Shown here: positions 1 to 5,330 of the stretch, one piece after another
Position numbering within the stretch: position 1 is the first letter of the stretch
Layout: every line of letters starts with the position of its first letter
Assembly (NCBI GenBank): GCA_002346525.1
Contig: DDZY01000028.1
Coordinates: forward strand, 8,651-14,791
Length of the DNA: 6,141 bases
Origin: Proteobacteria bacterium UBA2996
Lineage (GTDB): Bacteria > Pseudomonadota > Gammaproteobacteria > Arenicellales > UBA868
Reading direction: 5' to 3'
Program-made: the position numbers and the translations under genes
The notes under the pieces: model-generated
Database searches by the model: none
What the model saw: only the letters and a program-made list of their open reading frames with translations
Told to the model about the DNA's origin: nothing

Positions 1-73
1 TTAGATTGAGATCACGGCAGGCGACCTGCTTTCCGATCCCCGCCTCGATCCTCTGTGCGCTCAGTAGGGTCAT
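1..73 (-). CDS. btuD: Vitamin B12 ABC transporter ATP-binding subunit BtuD, N-terminal fragment
   Basis: Only the first 24 codons are inside the window; the gene continues past the left edge. The peptide begins MTLLSAQRIEAGIG and continues KQVACRDLNL. This is the usual opening of FecE/BtuD-type ABC ATPases: a short beta strand, then the 'L.dlsl' stretch that precedes the Walker A loop. Walker A itself lies outside, so the ATPase assignment rests on this short match and on context. The start ATG at 71-73 overlaps the btuC stop as ATGA (70-73), and there is no clear Shine-Dalgarno sequence just upstream, so translation is probably coupled to btuC. By family knowledge the product would be the cytoplasmic ATPase that powers B12 import through BtuC. 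The exact symbol is inferred from the btuB-btuF-btuC row. Confidence 0.85.
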   Translation of the reverse strand, partial: MTLLSAQRIEAGIGKQVACRDLNL

Positions 74-1080
74 TGCGTTTGTAGCCGGCTCCCGCGCCGG
101 AGCAGGTAGAGAAACAATGGCACGCCGACAAATGCCGTGATTACCCCAACCGGCAACTGGCGAGGGGCCAACAACGTACGGGCGAGCATTTCCGTGATCA
201 CCAGCAGACTGCCCCCCATCATCAACGAGGCAGGAATCAAGCGACGATGATCTGAGCCCACGATCAAACGCATCATATGGGGCACAACCAGCCCAACAAA
301 ACCAATGGCTCCCGCGAGCGTTACAGCTACTGCCGTCAAGAGTCCCGCTCCAACCAACATGGCCAATCGAAGCCGGAGCGTATGAACACCGAGCGACTCT
401 GCTTTTAACGTGCCTGCGACGAGTAAATTCAACCCGCGCGAAGAGAAAAGGCTAAAGACAAGAACAGCCAACAGAACCATGCAATGCAAAAATCCCGGCC
501 CACCTTCTCGGAAATCACCCATCAGCCAAAAAAGCATGCCCTGAATCTGGCTTTGCTGGCTGATTGAAAGCAAAAAACTGATAAGGGCGCCCCAGCCTGA
601 TGCCACCACAATGCCGGTGAGCAGCAACCTCGTTGACGACCAGCCTCCCGCATCACGGCTGAGAAAGATAACAAGGGATAACGACAACACGGCTCCCGCG
701 GCTGCCGCCAAGGAAACGGTTTGATATGGGAGTCCCAATAGCATCACGATCAGTGCAAATACTGCAGCCCCGCCCGAGGTGCCAAGCACATAGGGATCCG
801 CCAAGGGATTTCTCAATAACGCCTGCATCAAGACTCCCGCAAGCGAAAGAGAAGCGCCCACCACCAAGGCACTCACTGATCTTGGCAGGCGTAATTCAAA
901 CACAATGGTGTGGTCTAAGGACGGTCTGCCCGTGCGGATGGTTTCTACCACTGCGCTCCAATCTATGGTGATGCTTCCCGCCGATGCCGAGATAACCAGG
1001 CTCGCCGGTACCAGCACGACCAAACCCGAAATGACCCAACCAAATCTTCTCGAATCGCGATGTGTCTGCAAATTAAACAC
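70..1080 (-). CDS. btuC: Vitamin B12 ABC transporter permease BtuC (FecCD family)
   Basis: A 336-residue inner-membrane permease of the FecCD/BtuC family, close to the usual 320-350 residues, with about ten hydrophobic segments. Family landmarks visible in order are LRLPR at 63-67, QALLRNPLADPYVLGTSGGA at 86-105, a GTLKAESLGV stretch around 223-232 that corresponds to the cytoplasmic loop contacting the ATPase, GFVGLVVPHMMR at 260-271, and LPVGVITAFVGVPLFLYLLR near the C-terminus. The family also imports iron siderophores and haem. The B12 substrate is inferred from btuF upstream, btuB in the same gene row and the riboswitch. The start is GTG at 1078-1080 with AGGG at 1085-1088 (4-nt spacing), 23 nt after the btuF stop. 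The stop overlaps the btuD start by 4 nt. The protein should pair with BtuD and receive B12 from BtuF. Confidence 0.93.
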   Translation of the reverse strand: MFNLQTHRDSRRFGWVISGLVVLVPASLVISASAGSITIDWSAVVETIRTGRPSLDHTIVFELRLPRSVSALVVGASLSLAGVLMQALLRNPLADPYVLGTSGGAAVFALIVMLLGLPYQTVSLAAAAGAVLSLSLVIFLSRDAGGWSSTRLLLTGIVVASGWGALISFLLSISQQSQIQGMLFWLMGDFREGGPGFLHCMVLLAVLVFSLFSSRGLNLLVAGTLKAESLGVHTLRLRLAMLVGAGLLTAVAVTLAGAIGFVGLVVPHMMRLIVGSDHRRLIPASLMMGGSLLVITEMLARTLLAPRQLPVGVITAFVGVPLFLYLLRRGSRLQTQ

Positions 1081-1103
1081 GGTACCCTGCCGATATTTTT
1101 GGA

Positions 1104-2015
1104 TCAGGAAGGATGACGCGCCTTGTCAATGACAAGACACAATGCCTCCATTCCTTCGACCAGCCGTGGTCCCATTCTGGCGATGTGATCGGAATCCACC
1201 GCATAAATATGCCGGTTACGAACCGCTCTCACCGTGGGCCAACTTTGCCACCGCTCGGCCCAGGGCGGAGTCCGCCCAAAGACGCCCCCACCCACAATGA
1301 CTTCGGGATCTCGAGCGAGCACTGACTCAAGCGACACAACCGGAGCCAGTTGCTTCAGATCAGAGAAAATATTCCTGCCGCCACAAAGACTGATGAGCTG
1401 ACTGATCACATGATCGCCATTCAGAGTGTAGATGGGTTGCTCCCAGACCTGATAAAAAACGCTCACAGGTCGGCGCTTTGAGTAGGTTTCGCGTGAGGCA
1501 TTGATAGAGGCTCTAAAGGCAGATGCCTGCGAAAGCGACTGGGCCTGGTGCCCAGTGAGCGCTCCCAAACGCTCCATGAGACTCACGATGTCATCTACCG
1601 TGCCCGGTTCACTGATAAACACGGGCAACCCCAATTGCTGAAGCCCCTGTAAGTCATCCTGTGAGTTGCCCGACAACCAGCCCACAATCAGGTCAGGCTT
1701 GAGGGAGAGTATCTGCTCCACATCAAATCGGTTATGGGCGCCTATCACCGGCAGTTCTCTGGCTGCTGGGGGGAAGTCGCTGTATTCAACAGCGCCTACT
1801 ACCTGCTCACCTGCACCAATAAAAAAGAGAATTTCAGTGATGTTCGGCGCAAGACTGACAACACGCATTGCTGGGGAAGTTAATGTAACCTCTTGCCCCG
1901 CATCATCAACCACTGTTACTTCAGCAGACACACGCAAAACAAAAAAAAGACCGAACATCGCAAACATCGGCCACCAAAACCCCTTCCCAGCGAACCCCAC
2001 GGTGTACGTTCTCAC
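1104..2015 (-). CDS. btuF: Periplasmic cobalamin-binding protein BtuF
   Basis: A 303-residue class III periplasmic binding protein that should carry B12 from the outer-membrane receptor to BtuCD. The N-terminus has basic residues (R2, K11), a hydrophobic stretch to about residue 30, and a likely signal peptidase site after VSA (31). The mature part shows BtuF hallmarks: RVVSLAPNITEILFFIGAG at 51-69, GAVEYSDFPPAA around 74-85, QILSLKPDLIVGW at 101-113, CGGRNIFSD at 211-219, and a C-terminal ARMGPRLVEGMEALC segment ending at C293. C211 and C293 match the position of the disulfide known in E. coli BtuF. The chosen start is GTG (2013-2015), with AGGA at 2024-2027, 8 nt away. The later ATG at residue 17 would remove the basic n-region of the signal peptide, so it is less likely. 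It follows coq7 by 59 nt, in which I see no strong promoter or terminator. Confidence 0.93.
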   Translation of the reverse strand: MRTYTVGFAGKGFWWPMFAMFGLFFVLRVSAEVTVVDDAGQEVTLTSPAMRVVSLAPNITEILFFIGAGEQVVGAVEYSDFPPAARELPVIGAHNRFDVEQILSLKPDLIVGWLSGNSQDDLQGLQQLGLPVFISEPGTVDDIVSLMERLGALTGHQAQSLSQASAFRASINASRETYSKRRPVSVFYQVWEQPIYTLNGDHVISQLISLCGGRNIFSDLKQLAPVVSLESVLARDPEVIVGGGVFGRTPPWAERWQSWPTVRAVRNRHIYAVDSDHIARMGPRLVEGMEALCLVIDKARHPS

Positions 2016-2074
2016 TAGCGCAATCCTAGACTTCTTATGAGCCCGTCTTTATAGACACGACTCGCGCCGAGGTG

Positions 2075-2740
2075 CTAGATCCAGCGCGCAGTCTGCGTCA
2101 TGACACGAGCCGCTCGCCGCATTAATGCCGGCACCGGCCAGGGCAGTTCAGCGGCGCCTGCGTTCTTCGCAGTTTGGGCATGCTTGTGCTCATCGTCTTT
2201 CATCTGACTGACAACCGCGCGACTTGGATAATCTGCCTCCGGGAGGCGATCCAGATGACTGTCGAGATGCGCTTCGACCTGGTGTTCGGTTTCCTTGAGA
2301 AAACCCAGACTCCAACGATCGCCCGCCCAGCCGGCAATCGCTCCCATTCCGAAGGCACCGGCGTACCAGATAGGGTTCAGAAGGCTCTTACGTCCCTGAA
2401 GCGCTTTCAGGCGGTTTTCACACCAGATCAGATGATCCTGCTCTTCCGTCGCCGCCTGGATCATGGCATCACGGACGCGGTCATCATGAGCGGTTAGCGC
2501 CTGGCCTTCGTAGAGCGCCTGGGCGCAGACCTCGCCCACATGATTCACCCGCATCAATCGGACCGACTCACGCTTTTGCGCGTTAGTCAGTTCTCCGGCA
2601 TTAAGATCCTTGGCCGGATCCGGACGACCCGTACCCACAGGCGTGCTTGCTACCGTCTTCAACGCGGTTTGGGCCGCCGAGATCAGATGATCCAGCGGAC
2701 TGAGTTGCCTCGTCTTGGTCTTGTGAAACTCAGGGAGCAT
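2075..2740 (-). CDS. coq7: 3-demethoxyubiquinol 3-hydroxylase Coq7
   Basis: A 221-residue di-iron, oxygen-dependent hydroxylase of ubiquinone biosynthesis (adds the C6 ring hydroxyl of demethoxyubiquinol), peripheral on the inner membrane. The core motif RVNHVGEVCAQALYEGQAL is followed by EEQDH, TEHQVEAHL and DEHKHA. With this start the six expected iron ligands are E70, E100, H103, E152, E184 and H187, so the active site looks intact. Length agrees with bacterial Coq7 (about 210-220). Two ATGs are possible. The one chosen (2738-2740) has AGGG at 2747-2750 with 6-nt spacing, and this site overlaps the btuB stop codon. The upstream one (2759-2761, +7 residues, inside the btuB end) has a poor ribosome site, and family members usually start near the RQLSPLDHLI stretch. 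It is embedded between btuB and btuF, an unusual place for a ubiquinone gene; translation is probably coupled to btuB. Confidence 0.93.
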   Translation of the reverse strand: MLPEFHKTKTRQLSPLDHLISAAQTALKTVASTPVGTGRPDPAKDLNAGELTNAQKRESVRLMRVNHVGEVCAQALYEGQALTAHDDRVRDAMIQAATEEQDHLIWCENRLKALQGRKSLLNPIWYAGAFGMGAIAGWAGDRWSLGFLKETEHQVEAHLDSHLDRLPEADYPSRAVVSQMKDDEHKHAQTAKNAGAAELPWPVPALMRRAARVMTQTARWI

Positions 2741-2748
2741 GCAAAACC

Positions 2749-4560
2749 CTACTGCATCCATTGCAGGCCGACGAAAAATTGTCGACCGGGTTGACGATAG
2801 TAACTGGCATTTTCGTAATCTTCATCGGTCAGGTTGGTTACCTTACCAACAATTTGCCAGGCTGCGTTCAAATGATAGGCGCCGCGAAGGTCGATCGTTG
2901 TATAGCTTTTTATTTCCGTTGTGTTCGCCAGGTCGTCGTAGGTGCTCCCCGAGGAAAAGAGCGAAGCTCCTGCCGACGCTTTCGCGAAGGCCCTATCTAT
3001 CCGCAACTCAAGGAATTCGCCTGGCCGTCGGGGCAGTTCCTTTCCGTCATGAGTTCCCCCATCCTGCTCAGCAGATAACAAGGTGAGTGCGGCTCCGAAC
3101 TTCCACACATCCATCACCGTATCAAACTGCATTTCCAAGCCCTGAATCATGGCAGCATTCACGTTACCAGGGGCAAAAAGGGCAGCATCATAAGCAATCA
3201 GGTTATCCACGTCGCTTGAAAAGATATTGGCGGAAAACCGGTTATTTTGATCCTGCCACCGGTAACCCGCCTCTATCGTGGCTGATTCCTCCGGATCCAG
3301 ATTCCCGTTGCCAAAACCCGGGTAGTAAAGCTCGTTGAATGTCGGTGCCTTAAAGGCTGTCCCGTACTGCGCGGTAATTCGCGAGGCATTATTCATATCA
3401 TAGCCAACGCTGGCGTCACCCGTCACAGAGTCACCGAACTGCTCATTGTCGTCATACCGCAGTGCAGCCTGCACATCGAGCATACCCACACTACCGATGA
3501 ACTGACCAAACCCGCCAAGATTGTCCCGGGAGGTTTGGGTGTAGCTCGTTCCGCTATTCACCTCATCACTGGCGAAATCGATTCCTAGCATGACCATGTT
3601 TGTCGCCGAGAACGAGAATTCATTCAACCAGCTGACAGATGTGCGGGAAGTATTGAAGTGATCGGTCTTTGTGCCATTCTTTAGGGTGTCTGTGTCATCT
3701 TGACTTTGACCAGCCGAAAATTTCATTCCCAGGCGATCGCTTGCATCGACACTCAGCTGTGCGCCCAGAACGCTGATTGAGAAATCCGTCTCGTTTGAGA
3801 ACGATCCGTCGTACTCGGTTTCCCCGGTCGAGGACAGGTAACTCACAGAAAAGTCTGTATTCTCATTTACATTTCCGACGAGACTTGCCTGAACGGATAG
3901 ATTTTCGTAGCCGTCGCGGTCATCCTCGAACGTGAAACATCCGGCGGTCGCCGATCCTTTACAGACATCGTACCCCTTGCTCTTTTCATAATTCGCGCCG
4001 AGAGAGAACTTCGTGGCATTTTCCCCCGCCGAGAGCCTTGCCCCGAATTTGGAGTAGTCATCAGTACCTCCCGTGGCGAAGGCCGAGGCCCGTGGCGCCT
4101 TGGCCGGGTCCCGGGTGAAGATCTGAATCACCCCCCCGATCGCGTCCGGGCCGTACAGACTTGATCTTGGCCCCCTAACGACTTCAATGCGCTCAATCTG
4201 ATCAGGATCAAGATACTGAAAAGAAGTGCTGCCAAGCGTGATCGAGCCCACTTTGATTCCATCGATCAGCACGAGAACATGATCTGACTCAGATCCCCGA
4301 AGAAAGACTGAACTAGGTTGCCCCAATCCGCCGGTGTTGCTGACGGTCAGTCCCGGTACCGTACGCAGGATGTCCGTTACCGTTAGCGGCTGCAATGCTT
4401 CTATCTCTTCCCGGTCGATGACGCTGACCGCTGCGAGTGATGCATCAACGGTCTGGGCGGTCCGGGTTGCGGTGACCACTACGGGTTCTTCCTGACCGTA
4501 GGCCAGACCCGAAAAGATCAGGAAAAAAGCAAATGGGATAAAGCGGGCGTTTCGCGCCAT
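2749..4560 (-). CDS. btuB: TonB-dependent vitamin B12 outer-membrane receptor BtuB
   Basis: A 603-residue TonB-dependent receptor, typical BtuB length. Residues 1-22 form a signal peptide (cleavage near AYG-Q). A TonB box, EPVVVTATR, lies at 25-33. The plug domain runs to about 150 with LQPLTVTDILRTVPGLTV, SVFLRGSESDHVLVLIDGIK and the hallmark IERIEVVRGPRSSLYGPDAI near 122-141. The rest is beta barrel, with VTNLTDEDYENASYYRQPGR close to the end. D198, D214 and D216 in a GYDV...DDRDGY loop resemble the calcium-binding aspartates of E. coli BtuB, supporting B12 as substrate rather than a siderophore; this comparison is from memory. The same loop holds C200 and C208, possibly a disulfide. The protein ends WMQ rather than in the usual aromatic residue. 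The start ATG (4558-4560) has a strong AAGGAGG at 4566-4572. A cobalamin riboswitch lies upstream on the same strand. Confidence 0.95.
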   Translation of the reverse strand: MARNARFIPFAFFLIFSGLAYGQEEPVVVTATRTAQTVDASLAAVSVIDREEIEALQPLTVTDILRTVPGLTVSNTGGLGQPSSVFLRGSESDHVLVLIDGIKVGSITLGSTSFQYLDPDQIERIEVVRGPRSSLYGPDAIGGVIQIFTRDPAKAPRASAFATGGTDDYSKFGARLSAGENATKFSLGANYEKSKGYDVCKGSATAGCFTFEDDRDGYENLSVQASLVGNVNENTDFSVSYLSSTGETEYDGSFSNETDFSISVLGAQLSVDASDRLGMKFSAGQSQDDTDTLKNGTKTDHFNTSRTSVSWLNEFSFSATNMVMLGIDFASDEVNSGTSYTQTSRDNLGGFGQFIGSVGMLDVQAALRYDDNEQFGDSVTGDASVGYDMNNASRITAQYGTAFKAPTFNELYYPGFGNGNLDPEESATIEAGYRWQDQNNRFSANIFSSDVDNLIAYDAALFAPGNVNAAMIQGLEMQFDTVMDVWKFGAALTLLSAEQDGGTHDGKELPRRPGEFLELRIDRAFAKASAGASLFSSGSTYDDLANTTEIKSYTTIDLRGAYHLNAAWQIVGKVTNLTDEDYENASYYRQPGRQFFVGLQWMQ

Positions 4561-4563
4561 TTA

Positions 4564-4606
4564 GGCCTCCTTCGCACCCTCCGTGCGATTGTCATGCGAA
4601 AAGGCC
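4564..4606 (-). promoter_or_regulatory. Hairpin able to sequester the btuB ribosome binding site
   Basis: In the minus-strand RNA, GGCCUUUUCGCA (4606-4595) is complementary to UGCGAAGGAGGCC (4576-4564): 12 pairs with one bulged G. This would bury the whole AAGGAGG of btuB. A competing hairpin at 4572-4588 (UCGCAC, loop GGAGG, GUGCGA) uses part of the same 3' arm and would free the ribosome site. There is no U-tract typical of an intrinsic terminator, so control is more likely at translation. The pairing is read from the sequence; its link to B12 binding is inferred. Confidence 0.6.
4566..4572 (-). promoter_or_regulatory. btuB ribosome binding site
   Basis: AAGGAGG on the minus strand, 5 nt before the btuB ATG, is a near-perfect Shine-Dalgarno sequence. 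It sits inside the 3' arm of a predicted hairpin (4564-4606), so it is likely the control point of the upstream riboswitch. Confidence 0.85.
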
Positions 4607-4659
4607 GTTGGCGAAACATTGCTCGCAATGCCACAGCCCCACGCGGTGGATTCGGTTCA

Positions 4660-4858
4660 CTTGCTGGCCGGTCTCCGGACTCGTGGATACCCTAAGGCTT
4701 GAAAGATCTGCGCCTTCCCACGACGTTCTGTCGCAGTGGCATGAGCCGATCCAACCCACTTACCGTTGCGGGGGCAGTGCCGGGATTGCAGCAAACCGGA
4801 TTGCTGCGCACCGGCTTCCCGTTTCACCGCGGGCGACAACACCCGCGACACCAGAAAG
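4660..4858 (-). ncRNA. Cobalamin riboswitch upstream of btuB
   Basis: Read on the minus strand, the conserved elements of the cobalamin (B12) riboswitch occur in order. ACGGGAAGCCGGTG lies within 4809-4824, CCGCAACGGTAA ends at 4760, GCCACTG is at 4740-4734, GGAAGG is at 4718-4713, and the B12 box variant GAGTCCGGAGACCGGCC is at 4682-4666. An outer P1 stem can form between CUUUCUGG (4858-4851) and CCAGCAAG (4667-4660), 7 of 8 bases paired, which sets the limits given. About 100 nt separate it from the btuB ATG and contain the ribosome-site hairpin. In this class B12 binding normally switches off the downstream gene, here btuB and probably the whole btuB-coq7-btuFCD row. Confidence 0.93.
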
Positions 4859-4865
4859 CGAGCTC

Positions 4866-4871
4866 AGTATA
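4866..4871 (-). promoter_or_regulatory. Candidate -10 box of the btuB transcript
   Basis: TATACT on the minus strand matches the sigma-70 -10 consensus in 5 of 6 bases. It would start transcription near 4859-4860, exactly at the 5' end of the riboswitch P1 stem. No good -35 hexamer is found at 16-18 nt (the 17-nt position reads GGGCGT), so the promoter may be weak or need an activator. Confidence 0.45.
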
Positions 4872-4965
4872 ACCCCTTAGATCCTCATACGCCCAGCAAA
4901 CCCTTGCTCTAAAGCGACCGACGGGACTGCCCAGCCGACCAGTGTGTTTGAGCCTGAAAACCCGC

Positions 4966-4994
4966 TTGACTTTCGCCAACAGAACCTTGAGCAT
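4966..4994 (+). promoter_or_regulatory. Candidate promoter of the plus-strand B12-regulated transcript
   Basis: A -35 TTGACT (4966-4971, 5 of 6 to consensus) is followed after 17 nt by GAGCAT (4989-4994), which keeps only A2, A5 and T6 of the -10 consensus. Transcription would begin near 5001, just before the riboswitch P1 stem at 5004. The -10 is poor, so the exact site is uncertain, but position and strand fit. Confidence 0.4.
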
Positions 4995-5003
4995 TCGCTT
5001 CGG

Positions 5004-5167
5004 TGCCGGCCCCATTTGGGGTTAAAAAGGGAACAAGGCGCGCTACGGCGCAACCTTGGCTGTACCCGCAACTGTAGGCGGTGAGCACCGGGTCCACGAA
5101 GCCACTGGTCAACGACCGGGAAGGCAGGCCCGTTGCAAAGAACCGCGAGCCAGGAAACCTGCCGGCA
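5004..5167 (+). ncRNA. Cobalamin riboswitch upstream of the TonB-like gene
   Basis: A second, complete cobalamin riboswitch on the plus strand. Conserved parts in order are AAAAAGGGAAC near 5024-5033, CCCGCAACTGTA at 5065-5076, GCCACTGG at 5101-5108, CGGGAAGGC at 5117-5125, and the B12 box AGCCAGGAAACCTGCC at 5148-5163. The P1 stem pairs TGCCGGC (5004-5010) with GCCGGCA (5161-5167), 7 of 7. Downstream are a stem 5170-5175/5203-5208, a UUCG tetraloop hairpin and then a small ORF with a good ribosome site. No intrinsic terminator with a U-run is visible, so translational control is more likely. It is divergent from the btuB riboswitch; their 5' ends are 145 nt apart. Confidence 0.93.
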
Positions 5168-5210
5168 TCCGCGTCGCTGGTCCAGGATCGGGAAAAATTC
5201 CGGACGCGAA

Positions 5211-5222
5211 CCACTTCGGTGG
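5211..5222 (+). other. CUUCGG tetraloop hairpin in the leader RNA
   Basis: CCAC-TTCG-GTGG forms a 4-bp stem closed by C-G around a UUCG loop, the especially stable cUUCGg tetraloop. It is followed at once by a second stem, GCGAC (5223-5227) with GTCGC (5235-5239). Both lie between the riboswitch and the small ORF and are probably part of the expression platform. There is no U-tract after them. Confidence 0.5.
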
Positions 5223-5258
5223 GCGACGCACTGAGTCGCTTAACCAGAGAGGTTTGCC

Positions 5259-5330
5259 ATGCAAAGACCAGCGTTCGCAATAAATCCTGAAGACCCAGAT
5301 GCCCTCATCCACGGGCGGCCGACCTCATGA
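5259..5330 (+). CDS. Possible 23-residue leader peptide coupled to the TonB-like gene
   Basis: A small open frame starts at ATG 5259 and stops at TGA 5328-5330. The peptide begins MQRPAFAINPEDPD; I recognise no family. Support for translation: GAGG at 5249-5252 lies 6 nt before the ATG, and its stop overlaps the ATG of the next gene as ATGA (5327-5330). The next gene has no good ribosome site of its own, so ribosomes finishing this frame could restart there. The start codon lies in and beside the loop of a small perfect hairpin, TTTGC-CAT-GCAAA (5253-5265), which could limit access. It is likely the real translation target of the upstream B12 riboswitch. It may have no function as a peptide. 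Chance cannot be excluded for a frame this short. Confidence 0.45.
   Translation: MQRPAFAINPEDPDALIHGRPTS

Noticed and set aside
1666..2040. 124-codon open frame on the plus strand
   Set aside because: It is antisense to the well-supported btuF, has no recognisable domain, and is a typical shadow frame in GC-rich coding sequence.
2048..2053. TATAAA on the minus strand between coq7 and btuF, possible internal promoter for btuFCD
   Set aside because: No acceptable -35 lies 16-18 nt upstream, and the hexamer overlaps a weak 4-bp GTCT/AGAC hairpin. Not enough to annotate, though an internal promoter is not excluded.
4617..4630. Inverted repeat CATTGCTCGCAATG considered as a terminator before btuB
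   Set aside because: The stem is only 5 bp with a 4-nt loop and has no following U-tract on the transcribed strand. It is probably part of leader folding only.
4657..4851. 64-codon open frame on the minus strand upstream of btuB
   Set aside because: It coincides almost exactly with the btuB cobalamin riboswitch, whose conserved RNA elements explain the sequence. No ribosome site or recognisable protein pattern.
4824..5312. Several overlapping open frames on both strands (for example 4909-5280 minus and 5056-5283 plus)
   Set aside because: They overlap the plus-strand riboswitch and the promoter region, overlap each other in different frames and show no family resemblance. They are best explained as chance frames in structured RNA sequence.
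5299..5330. Alternative ATG at 5299 as the start of the large plus-strand gene
   Set aside because: It is in a different reading frame from the TonB-like protein and lacks a ribosome site. The TonB-like frame has its only upstream-most start at 5327.
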